This document shows, one piece after another, positions 51,879-60,838 of a stretch of DNA of 64,000 nucleotides; position 1 is the first letter of the stretch, and every line of letters begins with the position of its first letter. The stretch comes from an uncultured Aquimarina sp. (GTDB taxonomy: Bacteria; Bacteroidota; Bacteroidia; Flavobacteriales; Flavobacteriaceae), in assembly GCA_947496355.1 (NCBI GenBank), contig CANMCO010000002.1, positions 310,001 through 374,000 on the forward strand. Reading direction: 5' to 3'. Below the pieces are notes generated by a model that saw nothing but the letters and a program-made list of their open reading frames with translations, had not been told where the DNA came from and did not search any database. A program made the position numbers and the translations under genes.

Positions 51879-53840
51879 TTATTTTGAGTTGTTTAATAAG
51901 ATCTGAGACTGTACTTGTTGTTGAATGGTATCAACTTCTTGTTCTTGAACATAACTATTACCATTTTTCCCTTTAATTCCATTTTCTCCATTTTTCCCTT
52001 CGTTTGCTTTAACTTTGCCAGAAGGTGCTGGACAAACTTTACTGGCACCTCCTTTTCCTCCAACCCCATAATTTCCTCCTACTCCTCCATTTCCATATTC
52101 TTCAATTATGACAATATTATTGGAAAAATCAGAATTACCTACCAGCAATATTTTGCCTATGTTTCCTCCGTCGCCACCAATTCCTCCATTACCGCCATTT
52201 CCACCGTTACCAGCATTTATATGCTTTACATCTACGGTATCTTTTTCACTATTATTTTTGATTTTAGTGCTAATAACATACTTGTCACCTCTACTTATAC
52301 AATAGGCTGGCCCTCCGTCTCCGCCGCGTCCACCGTTACCGCCATTTCCACCGTTACCCCCACTTACATCAACATATAAAGTATCAGTTGTTTTCCACTC
52401 TATTATTTTGGCAATAATAGTTATGGTTTTTCCGTTAGTACCTGGCTCTCCAAAAGTACCATTTTCACCATTTCCACCATCAATTCCTGCCTTGCCATTA
52501 ATCCCATTTCTTCCATCCTTTCCATTAGTGCCGTTAATCCCGTTTCCGATAATCGTAGCATTACCATTTAAAATAAGTCTTTCCATAAATATCTCTGCAT
52601 TCTGAAGACTATCTGCGATTTTTATATAAGAACCATTATTTAATATAAATTGATCATATGTACTAATCTGTTGAGCTATTAATAAGGTGTCATTACTGGC
52701 GTTTTCAATATTTCTTTTCCCGATTTGGGTTTTGTTTACGTATGCGAAATAGATAAAAGCCATTATTGTTAAAGCAGTTAATCCAACTACTATTTTATTA
52801 ATAGTGGTTCTTCTGTTTATTCTTTTCAATTCCTTATCAAGATTTACTTCCTTTTGTAACAGTGTTTCTACTTTTTTCAAAAATTTAGAATCTCTTGAAA
52901 TGGTTTCGCTAGAGGTGTTAGTTGTTTTATTCCAATCAAGATTGTTTAAAACAAGATTTGCTATTCTTGAGTATGCGTTTCCTATAGATGTTGGTTTATA
53001 TAATTCGTCTTCATCTTCTAAAACAGGCATGGCTTCACCAAAACTCCATTTTGAGATATATGGAATAAAGATTTTATTAAGGATGTCATTTGGTTCTGCA
53101 TTTTGTGGTATCCAATGATAATATTGTTCCTTAAATTCAGATTCAAATATCCTTTGCCATTTTTTATTTAGGTCATATTCTGTATAGGGCTCTGTTCTGC
53201 TAGGTATTGGTAGTATTAATAATTTACTTCTATTAACAGGTAAGTTATTATGAGCAGGAATAACTCTTTGGATTATTGTTTTAATCCCTTCAATATTTTG
53301 ATAATTAGAGGCAAAAATCATCACAAGTATATCCGGAAATAATACCGTGCAAATATCGCCAATATCTGTTACTCCGGTTCTACTATCTATCAATACAAAA
53401 TCATAATCATCTATCCATTCATTTCTTAGGTTATTTAAGTAGTCATAAATGTTACTATTTTCAACTAATTCTTGCCAGTTTAAAGAGCGCAGTTTTGAGG
53501 TGTAGTTTTTATCCTGACTTCCTGCACTTAAGAGGTCCACACCACTTTTTCCTAAATCGTATTTTATAAGTTCGTTCTTCCAATTAATTTGGTTATCAGA
53601 TTTATAAGAAAGCAGAATGTCTAGTATTCCTTTATTAATCTCGATATTGCCTTTTGATTTAATATAATCTTTTTGAAAATATTGGTGAAGACCGGGAGCT
53701 TCAAGATCCCAATCTACTACAAGAACTTTTTGACCCCATTGTGCAAGCAGTACAGCTATATTTGCCAGGGCCATTGATCTACCAACACCTCCCTTATAAG
53801 AATAAAATGTATAAACTTTCCCTTGCTTTTTGTTGGTCAT
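51879..53840 (-). CDS. KGGVGR P-loop ATPase with membrane helix and collagen-like/Gly-rich tail
   Basis: 653 aa. Residues ~8-60 hold a MinD/ParA-type P-loop (FYSYKGGVGRSMALANIAVLLAQWG) and VVDWDLEAPGLHQYF; VLIDSRTGVTDIG (~148-160) is the Walker B region. This KGGVGR group occurs in bacterial conflict and signalling modules, often beside TIR proteins. One membrane helix lies at ~347-370 (IVVGLTALTIMAFIYFAYV). The C-terminal part is almost all Gly-x-x: collagen-like GINGTNGKDGRNG at ~428-470, then GGNGGNGGRGGDGG blocks at ~490, ~543 and 580-630. It overlaps the TIR gene by 4 bp (ATGA). Confidence 0.8.
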   Translation of the reverse strand: MTNKKQGKVYTFYSYKGGVGRSMALANIAVLLAQWGQKVLVVDWDLEAPGLHQYFQKDYIKSKGNIEINKGILDILLSYKSDNQINWKNELIKYDLGKSGVDLLSAGSQDKNYTSKLRSLNWQELVENSNIYDYLNNLRNEWIDDYDFVLIDSRTGVTDIGDICTVLFPDILVMIFASNYQNIEGIKTIIQRVIPAHNNLPVNRSKLLILPIPSRTEPYTEYDLNKKWQRIFESEFKEQYYHWIPQNAEPNDILNKIFIPYISKWSFGEAMPVLEDEDELYKPTSIGNAYSRIANLVLNNLDWNKTTNTSSETISRDSKFLKKVETLLQKEVNLDKELKRINRRTTINKIVVGLTALTIMAFIYFAYVNKTQIGKRNIENASNDTLLIAQQISTYDQFILNNGSYIKIADSLQNAEIFMERLILNGNATIIGNGINGTNGKDGRNGINGKAGIDGGNGENGTFGEPGTNGKTITIIAKIIEWKTTDTLYVDVSGGNGGNGGNGGRGGDGGPAYCISRGDKYVISTKIKNNSEKDTVDVKHINAGNGGNGGNGGIGGDGGNIGKILLVGNSDFSNNIVIIEEYGNGGVGGNYGVGGKGGASKVCPAPSGKVKANEGKNGENGIKGKNGNSYVQEQEVDTIQQQVQSQILLNNSK

Positions 53841-54412
53841 ACTAATCTAGTTATAGAGGTTGTTAATAAATCTTCCTGATCAGGAATTACTATTGGAAAA
53901 TCATTTTGAAAATCGGGAACATTTTTAATCTGCTCAGCAATTACCTGAGCAAATGCCTTAATTTTTTCTCCAAACTCGGCTGCCTTTCTGGTTTCCCAAA
54001 AGGAACTACTAATAGATGCATATTCGCTAAAATCCTGTTGTTGAATATCTTTAATTTTTTTTGGGAAACTATGTCCATCGTGAAATCTTGCACTTAAAAT
54101 TAAACCACCGGTCGTATTAAGGTTTTCCTGACGCTTCAAAAAAGATAATATTTCGGCATAACACCATTTTGATTTAAAATAATCAGGAGATAAAATTGCA
54201 ACTATACACCTTGAATGTTTTATGGCTTCTCCAATTTTAGATTTCCATTGGTCACCTATTTCTATTGATTCTTTATCGTAAAAAATGGATACATCTCTGT
54301 CATGTATTTCATTATTGAGCCAAAATTCTAATCGTTTGACTAATTTATTATGCCAAACCTCTGTTAGCTCATTTCTTTTATAGCTAAAGAAGACATCATA
54401 CTTATAACTCAT
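53837..54412 (-). CDS. TIR-domain protein
   Basis: 191 aa. N-terminus KYDVFFSYKRNE is the TIR box 1; VSIFYDKESIEIGDQWKSKI and CIVAILSPDYFKSKWCYAEIL follow, with W83-C84 and E87 in the place of the catalytic Glu of NAD-cleaving TIR domains. The last ~50 residues are helical with no other domain. It is the first gene of a two-gene unit with the membrane-anchored KGGVGR ATPase and is translationally coupled to it. NAD hydrolysis or signal production on a trigger sensed by the ATPase is plausible; neither is shown by sequence alone. Confidence 0.82.
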   Translation of the reverse strand: MSYKYDVFFSYKRNELTEVWHNKLVKRLEFWLNNEIHDRDVSIFYDKESIEIGDQWKSKIGEAIKHSRCIVAILSPDYFKSKWCYAEILSFLKRQENLNTTGGLILSARFHDGHSFPKKIKDIQQQDFSEYASISSSFWETRKAAEFGEKIKAFAQVIAEQIKNVPDFQNDFPIVIPDQEDLLTTSITRLV

Positions 54413-54936
54413 TTCAAGTAAAATTTTGGTTAAACATTGGGGATTTGTTGCTTATGGCTATTCGAATAATTTAGATGACGATTATGACAATTTACTTTCT
54501 TTAATCGATATTTTAGTTCTTAAATTAATTTAGATTTTTTATCCCAGTTTTTTAATCGAATACAAACTAGAAATTATAAATAGACCTTATCAAATACAAG
54601 CTTGTTCATCAATATAGGATGTTATTTTTTGCTTTTTTAAGCATTAGGGGTATTGTTGGAGTACAAACATTTCCAAATTTAAAGTTACCATATTTTTTGA
54701 AAATGGCATAATGTTATTTGTCAAAGTGGCCTTGCTCTCTTGATACATTTATTATGTCGAAGCTACCGCATTCTTTTTCAAATATTTGATCAATTTAATA
54801 GTGTATTCCTAAAAAACGGTAAAACTGGTTTTTGATCGGATATTGACCTTTTAATTAGCCTTATTTTTCCTTTTTCATGGATTAGATATTTACTTTCATT
54901 ATGTATTCTTTTGGTAATGATCAAAAATGATAAACA
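54413..54936. other. Gene-poor AT-rich spacer with a possible coding relic
   Basis: No convincing gene in these ~520 bp. From about 54423 to 54534 on the plus strand one frame reads WGFVAYGYSNNLDDDYDNL and a Leu/Ile-rich end before a stop. It looks like a C-terminal fragment without a start codon. The remainder is short inverted repeats and low-complexity AT sequence, and should contain the promoter of the TIR gene. Confidence 0.35.
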
Positions 54937-55158
54937 ATGAAAGACGATTTGAGTATATCGGATATAAGACTGATCATTCGTAATTTGATTACATTTATTG
55001 TGGTAGAAGGCAAAGAATATGTTTGTGACACAAAAAAAAGAGAATATGTATCTGGATATGTGAATACTTTGGTCAAAACCATTCATCTGATTGATGAAGA
55101 TGAGAAGTTCAGTTTGATTGAGGATATAGCAAATGATATTACCGAGTATATGAAATAA
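54937..55158 (+). CDS. Small hypothetical protein (73 aa)
   Basis: 73 aa, ATG start, predicted helical and acidic (SISDIRLIIRNLITFIVVEGKEYVCDTKKREYVSGYVNTLV, then DEDEKFSLIEDIANDITEYMK). No family recognised and no signal peptide. A strong terminator 39 bp downstream supports its being a separately transcribed gene. It is divergent from the TIR gene and could be part of that module. Confidence 0.5.
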   Translation: MKDDLSISDIRLIIRNLITFIVVEGKEYVCDTKKREYVSGYVNTLVKTIHLIDEDEKFSLIEDIANDITEYMK

Positions 55159-55196
55159 AGATTACCATTGGTTGGTTGTTTTTTTATGTTGATTGG

Positions 55197-55236
55197 AGAA
55201 AGCCTTTTTTAGTGATTAAAAAGGCTTTCTTTTTTT
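55197..55236 (+). terminator. Rho-independent terminator
   Basis: A perfect 13-bp stem (55197-55209 with 55218-55230) is followed by a run of T to 55236. It ends transcription of the 73-aa gene. Confidence 0.85.
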
Positions 55237-55290
55237 ATGTAATAATAACTTTTATATCTTAAACGTTTTAATACCCAAATCTATATTGTA

Positions 55291-56418
55291 GTGAACGAGC
55301 AAGACTATATCGAAAGATTAAAAAACGAAAATAAATTACTTCAGGATAAACTGGATAAAATTAATGCTGGTAAGCAAAAGAAGCGAAGGTTTAGATGGTG
55401 GCTTTTAAAAAAATCTAGTGTTCCAATTTTTGGTTCTAGACTTAAAAATAGTATCAGCAGTGCAATAAACGAGTATAAGGAGTATAAAACTGTCTCGGTA
55501 GATACTGTGTCAGATGTTTCGTCTAGCGTAATCTGGAGAGTTACACGAATTGGCTTATTTGCTTTTTTATTTGCTGTAGTTCCTTCTATGGTCTTATTAT
55601 TTCAGACTAAGTTATTGATAAATCAAAATAAATTAATCACAAACCAAAATGACCTTGTAGAGGCAGATCGTAGGTCCTCTTTGGTATTTGTAATGGATAA
55701 TGTTCTGGGCGATTTAAATGAAGAATTAAAATACAAGGGTACAAACTCTAAAAATAACATTAGCAATACTTTGCAAGCCAGGATTGTAAGTCTATCAAGG
55801 GCAATGAAACCTTATCAATATATTGAAGACGGTAAATTAATAGATAAAAAAACAAGTCCAGAACGTGGACAGCTACTATATAGTTTGATAAAAAGTGATT
55901 TGGGACAACAATCTCTAAGTGATATTTTTTATGCGGGAGATTTCGAGTATAGTTCTTTAAAAGAAGTATCTCTTGGTAGAGGTGTTTATCTTAAATATGC
56001 TAAGCTAAATTATTCTAACCTGTCCAATGCAAATATGCCCGCCGCTAACTTGGCAAGTAGTGAACTAAAAGAGGCTAACTTGAATAAAATAAATCTTTCT
56101 GATGCGAACCTAAATAGAGCAAGGTTAATTCAATCTAACCTTAGAAATGCTGAATTAGCTGGCGCAGACCTAACAAATGCTAATTTATCAGGAGCGGATT
56201 TGTCTGGAGCAGACCTTTCTGAAGCTAAATTATGGGGAGCAAAATTGGTAGATGCAAACCTTACCGATGCAATACTAGATAATGCAATTGTGGACAAACA
56301 GGATTGGATTGACTATATTGATGATTCTCTAAGTCTTGAAGGAGCGGTAGATATAGGGCGTAGATATCGAACTAAAAAACAAGGTAAACAACAATTTGTA
56401 CTCGTTCCTAAGAAATAA
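55291..56418 (+). CDS. Membrane-anchored pentapeptide-repeat protein
   Basis: 375 aa, GTG start at 55291. Residues 1-28 form a short coiled coil, followed by a basic patch (KQKKRRFRWWLLKK) and a membrane helix at ~92-109 (LFAFLFAVVPSMVLLF), then a coiled segment (LINQNKLITNQNDLV). Residues ~230-335 are pentapeptide repeats of the A(N/D)LxX type (ANLSGADLSGADLSEAKL), forming a right-handed quadrilateral beta helix. Most likely it is anchored in the inner membrane; the repeat face could bind a partner. Proximity to the TIR module suggests, but does not show, a link. Confidence 0.8.
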   Translation: MNEQDYIERLKNENKLLQDKLDKINAGKQKKRRFRWWLLKKSSVPIFGSRLKNSISSAINEYKEYKTVSVDTVSDVSSSVIWRVTRIGLFAFLFAVVPSMVLLFQTKLLINQNKLITNQNDLVEADRRSSLVFVMDNVLGDLNEELKYKGTNSKNNISNTLQARIVSLSRAMKPYQYIEDGKLIDKKTSPERGQLLYSLIKSDLGQQSLSDIFYAGDFEYSSLKEVSLGRGVYLKYAKLNYSNLSNANMPAANLASSELKEANLNKINLSDANLNRARLIQSNLRNAELAGADLTNANLSGADLSGADLSEAKLWGAKLVDANLTDAILDNAIVDKQDWIDYIDDSLSLEGAVDIGRRYRTKKQGKQQFVLVPKK

Positions 56419-56423
56419 TCTAT

Positions 56424-56861
56424 TCATAATTTCTTTTTTGGGTAGATAATGCCATGCACTTTTGATACTAGCCAGTTTCCCGCGGGAAAGTATAGTGCAA
56501 AAAAAAGCGCCATTCCTAGACTAAAGTTTTGGGGATTAAATAGCTGATCTAGGATATTGTTGGGATATGCATAAGATGTTTGGAGCCAATATCCCAGAAA
56601 TTCTAATATTCCCATGGCTACCAAACCATAGGCATATTGATCAAAAAATTTGTACTCCTTTAATAATATAGAAATAGGAACCATATATAAGATATAACAT
56701 GTTATCACTTGCCACCAATTAGAAAATCTTGCTATTTCCATTTCGGCTCCAAAGCGATTCATACACAACCCCCAAAGAAAATAAACGATAATATAGATAA
56801 GAATTAAAGTTCTAGGGGTACTTTTTAATTTGTTTACTTTCTTAATTAATATTTCCTTCAT
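56424..56861 (-). CDS. Small integral membrane protein
   Basis: 145 aa with four predicted membrane helices (about residues 18-36, 48-66, 72-92 and 115-133). No family recognised; length and topology are similar to small DUF membrane proteins of flavobacteria. It starts 4 bp behind the methyltransferase stop on the same strand, so the two are co-transcribed and may act on the same lipid or small molecule. Confidence 0.6.
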   Translation of the reverse strand: MKEILIKKVNKLKSTPRTLILIYIIVYFLWGLCMNRFGAEMEIARFSNWWQVITCYILYMVPISILLKEYKFFDQYAYGLVAMGILEFLGYWLQTSYAYPNNILDQLFNPQNFSLGMALFFALYFPAGNWLVSKVHGIIYPKKKL

Positions 56862-56865
56862 AGGT

Positions 56866-57579
56866 TTATATGTCTATTTTAGTAATCATACGAAAAAACG
56901 GCTTTTTTATTATTTTAAACTCTTTTACACCGCTATTCTTAATAATTTTTTGCAGCTCATCAATCGAAAAAGCTCTTTGTATGGCAATTAAACCATCTTT
57001 TTTAGCAATATCAGAAATGGGAAGCATAAAACTCATCAATTTGAAGAGGTAATATGCTACTCTTGTTCTATACAGTTCACTAAAAATAATATGTGTTAAC
57101 ATTTCGGATCTAGTCTTTTTCATCTTTTTCAAAAACAAAGTAAGGTCCTTATTTTTAAAGTGATATATAAAATGGCTGCTTATTAAAAGGTCGCAGTCTG
57201 GGACTGTAAAACTCTTATCCAAAATATCTGCAACTATAAAATTAGTATGTTTTGGATTTATATTATTTTTTCTTGCATATGAAATGCTGCCTGGGTTTCC
57301 ATCAATTCCTGTAAAATGAACTTTAATTTTGTGCTTATTTAATTTCTTTGAAATGTAATTTATACTATCACCACCGCCACAGCCTAAATCCACAATATGG
57401 AACTCTTTTTTGAATGAATTTGCATTAAAATATGTAATAATGGCTTTGTACAATTGTCTATGATTACCTAATAAGGTATTAATTAATTTTAGACTAGATA
57501 GGGTGCTGTTGAGAGCTGTTCCAGATAGTTCTAGGTCATCAAGTTGTTCTTGTGTTTGTAGTCTAACCTTTGTATTCAC
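56866..57579 (-). CDS. Class I SAM-dependent methyltransferase
   Basis: 237 aa. Motif I HIVDLGCGGGDSINYISKKL (~60-80) and motif II region IDGNPGSISYARKNN bind S-adenosylmethionine; LLISSHFIYHFKNKDLTLFL is motif IV. The C-terminal part (AIQRAFSIDELQKIIKNSG) resembles methyltransferases of the UbiE/small-molecule group in Bacteroidetes, sometimes found next to type III polyketide synthases. No such neighbour is visible here. The partner is the four-helix membrane protein just downstream. Confidence 0.8.
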   Translation of the reverse strand: MNTKVRLQTQEQLDDLELSGTALNSTLSSLKLINTLLGNHRQLYKAIITYFNANSFKKEFHIVDLGCGGGDSINYISKKLNKHKIKVHFTGIDGNPGSISYARKNNINPKHTNFIVADILDKSFTVPDCDLLISSHFIYHFKNKDLTLFLKKMKKTRSEMLTHIIFSELYRTRVAYYLFKLMSFMLPISDIAKKDGLIAIQRAFSIDELQKIIKNSGVKEFKIIKKPFFRMITKIDI

Positions 57580-57655
57580 AATATTATATTAATTAATAAC
57601 AAGAGCATTTTTAGTCCTAAGAATAATAATAACTTTACAAAAAAAAAGAAATTAT

Positions 57656-58231
57656 ATGTCCAATATAGATATAAATGGAGTAATTAGAAATCGAAGGTCC
57701 ATTTTTCCTCCAATGTACAATGATATACCTGTTTCTAAGGAATTTATTCAAACGTTGATGGAAAACGCTAATTGGGCACCTACCCATAGATTAACAGAGC
57801 CTTGGCGTTTTAAAGTTGTATTGGGAGATGCAAAGGATAGGTTAGGTGTTTTTTTATCAGATACATATACAGATATTACAAGTGACGAGGACTTTTCTCC
57901 TTTTAAACATAAAAAAATAATTGACAATTGTAAATCTGCCAGTGCTGTTATAGCTATTTGTATGCAGCGTGATCCTAAAGAAAGGATTCCAGAATGGGAG
58001 GAGATAGCTTCTACAGCTATGGCCGTTCAAAATATGTGGTTGACTTGCTCTGCGAATAATGTGGGTTGCTATTGGAGTAGTCCAGGTTTAATAAAATATG
58101 TAAGCGATTTTTTCGATTTTGAGGAGGGTGAACGTTGTTTAGGTTTCTTTTACCTAGGCAATTATAATCAGGAAGATAACATGCCTTCAAAACGCAGTCC
58201 GGCTCAAAGTAAAACTACATGGCTAGAATAA
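57656..58231 (+). CDS. Nitroreductase family protein
   Basis: 191 aa, usual size. FMN-binding features: RNRRSIFPP near the N-terminus, NWAPTHRLTEPWRFKVV (~40-56), then MAVQNMWLTCSANNVGCYWSSPG and CLGFFYLGNY. These enzymes use FMN and NAD(P)H to reduce nitro compounds, quinones or flavins. It is divergent from the methyltransferase and followed by a clear hairpin. Confidence 0.9.
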   Translation: MSNIDINGVIRNRRSIFPPMYNDIPVSKEFIQTLMENANWAPTHRLTEPWRFKVVLGDAKDRLGVFLSDTYTDITSDEDFSPFKHKKIIDNCKSASAVIAICMQRDPKERIPEWEEIASTAMAVQNMWLTCSANNVGCYWSSPGLIKYVSDFFDFEEGERCLGFFYLGNYNQEDNMPSKRSPAQSKTTWLE

Positions 58232-58237
58232 AATATA

Positions 58238-58265
58238 AAAGCCATCCTAGTAATAGGATGGCTTT
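58238..58265. terminator. Terminator hairpin between convergent genes
   Basis: A perfect 12-bp stem (58238-58249 with 58254-58265) and a 4-nt loop lie between the nitroreductase stop and the convergent lipoprotein stop. T-richness on either side is modest. Confidence 0.75.
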
Positions 58266-58287
58266 CTTAAGATTGTATTAGAATCTA

Positions 58288-58638
58288 TTACTGCTTCTTT
58301 TTAAGAGCATCAGTAGCAGCGTTCGCTGCTTTTTCTGTTCCTTCTTTTGCAGCATCTTTTGCAGCGTCTACTGCTTCACCAGCAGCATCTTTTGCAGCAT
58401 CTACTGCTTCACCAGCAGCGTCTTTTGCAGCGTCTACTGCTTCACCAGCAGCGTCTTTTGCAGCGTCTACTGCTTCACCAGCAGCATCTTTTGCAGCTTC
58501 TGCAGTTTCGCCAGCAGCATCTACTGCCTCTGTAGCAGCATCTTTTGCAGCTTCTTCTGCTTCTTTAGCAGTTTCTCTACATGATGATACCGATACTACA
58601 AACATTAGAGCTAAAGCTCCTAGAAAAAATTTTTTCAT
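58288..58638 (-). CDS. Lipoprotein with 11-residue Ala-rich repeats (LEA-like)
   Basis: 116 aa. N-terminal lipoprotein signal MKKFFLGALALMFVVSVSSC with the lipidated Cys at 20. The mature part is an 11-residue repeat AAKDAAGEAVD (about seven copies, 33-bp DNA period), which would form an amphipathic helix like those of LEA or apolipoprotein-type proteins. There are no Trp, Tyr or Pro residues in the mature part. Membrane or stress protection is a guess based on the helix type; the near-identical DNA repeats make copy number variable. Confidence 0.8.
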   Translation of the reverse strand: MKKFFLGALALMFVVSVSSCRETAKEAEEAAKDAATEAVDAAGETAEAAKDAAGEAVDAAKDAAGEAVDAAKDAAGEAVDAAKDAAGEAVDAAKDAAKEGTEKAANAATDALKKKQ

Positions 58639-58723
58639 AATAAATAGATATAGTTAATTGGTTACTTAACGTCAAACATAATACTTTATTTCATGTTTTA
58701 GAAATTTATGGTGGGGAAAAAAT

Positions 58724-58750
58724 ACACACTTTTAAGTTGAAAGGGTGTGT
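58724..58750 (-). terminator. Terminator of the radical-SAM repair operon
   Basis: Read on the minus strand, ACACACCCTTT pairs with AAAGTGTGT (two-base bulge) and is followed by a T-run (A's at 58717-58722 on the plus strand). It lies 41 bp behind the TIGR03915-like stop. Confidence 0.65.
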
Positions 58751-58790
58751 TTTTACGACAAACTGTTATGCTAACCTATAATAATAGTGG

Positions 58791-59564
58791 CTAGATTGTG
58801 TTTTTTTCAGTAAGATATTTCCAATAACGCTTGGGAACATGTTGTAAATGCAGTTTGGAATTTTTTCTTGATTTGATATTTACATTGTTGTAGTATACAC
58901 TCCAAAGTTTTTGAAAGTCAATTTCTGTATCGTTATAACTCTTTTTAATTGCTTTAGTATTAATTCCTGAAATGTTTTCAAATGTTATGGTTTCTACTGA
59001 AACTAGATCATAGTATATTCCGTAGCTTCGTTTAGTGTCAAAAATCAGCCATTTCTGATCTGCATATCGATCTTTAAAATGATGCATAATAAGTGGTAAC
59101 ACATTAAAATCTGGCGCTACCGTAGCTACATACATATCATCTTTAGTCAATTGAAATCTTACAAAGGCTTCCATTCGATGTTTTTCTCTTCCAACCATAC
59201 GTGCTACCTGATTTATTTTTAGAACATCCTTATTACTAAAATCAATAGCAGTACTCGCTTTCTTATTGAAAGTACTTTTCATGTAACTCAAAAGTGTATT
59301 TTCAACTCCTTTTACTTCACTTAAAAAAGCTTTAAAAAAATCTCTTTGCTCTGCGGTGGTTGTTTTTGTTCTAAATCCTTTCCAAACTCTTTTGGCTTTA
59401 GATTCTTCAGTAGTAACTTGTTCGGTAATGGTAAATAATTGGTTCTTAGTTTGAGATTCTTTTCTAATAACAGGGTCCACTATATTTTGATCATATACCA
59501 TAAAAACACAGCAAAGAAATCCATCAAAACTTCCATCATACAATAATATAGTTTGTGGATTCAT
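58791..59564 (-). CDS. TIGR03915-like putative DNA-repair partner of the radical SAM protein
   Basis: 257 aa. Start ILLYDGSFDGFLCCVF, then RVARMVGREKHRMEAFVRFQLTKDDMYVATVAPDFNVLPLIMHHFKDRYADQKWLIFD, are characteristic of the SAM-associated TIGR03915 family (DUF4130 part). These proteins are nearly always encoded beside the TIGR03916 radical SAM protein and are proposed to act in DNA modification or repair, unproven. It begins 11 bp behind the radical SAM stop and shares its promoter. Confidence 0.85.
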   Translation of the reverse strand: MNPQTILLYDGSFDGFLCCVFMVYDQNIVDPVIRKESQTKNQLFTITEQVTTEESKAKRVWKGFRTKTTTAEQRDFFKAFLSEVKGVENTLLSYMKSTFNKKASTAIDFSNKDVLKINQVARMVGREKHRMEAFVRFQLTKDDMYVATVAPDFNVLPLIMHHFKDRYADQKWLIFDTKRSYGIYYDLVSVETITFENISGINTKAIKKSYNDTEIDFQKLWSVYYNNVNIKSRKNSKLHLQHVPKRYWKYLTEKNTI

Positions 59565-59575
59565 AACTGCTAGTT

Positions 59576-60838
59576 TTAGGAAAAGAGACTTAATTGTTGA
59601 TTGAAGTGTTTATTATATTTACTAGCAGAGCTTTTTAATATTTTGTTTTTTAGCATACTAGGGGAAAGCTCTTTTTTGTAAAAATCTTTTGAGCTACAGG
59701 TTATAAAATATTGTGCTCTATTTAATGCAATACCAATTGCTTTTAGATGTGTCCAATCAAGATTTCTAAATTTACGAGCTTGAATGATTTTAGAGACTGA
59801 TTGCATACCAATTCCTGGTACTCTGGCTAGCATTACTTTATCTGCTCTGTTAATATCAATAGGGAAGAGATGTAGATTACGTAATGCCCAACTTAATTTG
59901 GGGTCAATATCCAAATCAAGATTTTTATGTGAATCGTTTAATATTTCGGTAACAGAAAACCCGTAAAACCGAAGTAACCAATCTGTTTGGTATAAACGAT
60001 TTTCCCTCAGAATAGGGACCTCGGTTCCTAAAGAAGGAAGGCGGCTATCAGACATAACGGGTACATATCCAGAATAATATACTCTACGCATATTGAATTT
60101 TTTATAGTAATATGTTGCCGAATACATGATATCTCTGTCACTCTCTCCGGTGGCACCAATAATCATTTGCGTACTTTGCCCAGCAGGAGCATATCTGGGA
60201 GTGCTTTTAATAATTTTTCGTTCTGCTTTATACTGTATGATTTCGTTTTTAACCTTTTGCATGGGTTTTATAAAATCTTCATGCTTTTTATCAGGAGCCA
60301 AAAGTTTTAATCCAGATATGGTAGGGATTTCAATATTAACACTTAACCGATCGGCATATAACCCTGCTTCTCGCATAAGTTCATCACTAGCTCCGGGTAT
60401 GGATTTAAGGTGAATATACCCATTAAAATTTTCTTCTAAACGAAGTTTTTTGGCTACAGTTACAAGACGCTCCATGGTATAATCGGGATTTTTGAATATC
60501 CCCGAACTTAAAAACAGCCCTTCGATGTAATTTCTTCGATAAAAGTTGATTGTTAGGTCAACAACTTCCTGAACTTTAAATGCCGCACGTTTTACATCAT
60601 TACTTTTTCTAGTGATACAATAAGCACAGTCAAAAATACAATGATTAGTGAGTAGTATTTTTAATAATGATACGCAACGTCCATCTTCTGTATAGCTATG
60701 ACAAATCCCCATGCCAGTATTATTGCCTAATCCTTTATCACTGTTTGCGCGCTTACCTCCACTACTAGCGCAAGAAACATCATATTTAGCGGCATCTGCC
60801 AGAATCGATAATTTTTCTCGAATTCTGTCAAACGACAT
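59576..60838 (-). CDS. Radical SAM protein, putative DNA modification/repair (TIGR03916-like)
   Basis: I start at the ATG at 60838 (420 aa), because the product then begins MSFDRIREKLSILADAAKYDVSC as is usual in the family, and overlap with the upstream gene falls to 11 bp; the longer start at 60892 adds 18 unlikely residues. The [4Fe-4S] motif is C67-x3-C71-x2-C74 (CIFDCAYC). The TIM-barrel core is followed by a C-terminal helix-hairpin-helix (RVPGIGMQSVSKII) that would bind DNA. The family is thought to repair or modify DNA bases. Expression is probably controlled by the divergent LexA-like repressor. Confidence 0.87.
   Translation of the reverse strand: MSFDRIREKLSILADAAKYDVSCASSGGKRANSDKGLGNNTGMGICHSYTEDGRCVSLLKILLTNHCIFDCAYCITRKSNDVKRAAFKVQEVVDLTINFYRRNYIEGLFLSSGIFKNPDYTMERLVTVAKKLRLEENFNGYIHLKSIPGASDELMREAGLYADRLSVNIEIPTISGLKLLAPDKKHEDFIKPMQKVKNEIIQYKAERKIIKSTPRYAPAGQSTQMIIGATGESDRDIMYSATYYYKKFNMRRVYYSGYVPVMSDSRLPSLGTEVPILRENRLYQTDWLLRFYGFSVTEILNDSHKNLDLDIDPKLSWALRNLHLFPIDINRADKVMLARVPGIGMQSVSKIIQARKFRNLDWTHLKAIGIALNRAQYFITCSSKDFYKKELSPSMLKNKILKSSASKYNKHFNQQLSLFS

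Noticed and set aside
51960..52560. CRISPR-like or minisatellite array
   Set aside because: The repeated GGN/CCN pattern is explained by in-frame Gly-x-x repeats of the KGGVGR ATPase tail.
58330..58560. CRISPR-like array
   Set aside because: The 33-bp units have no spacers between them and code in frame for an 11-residue protein repeat.
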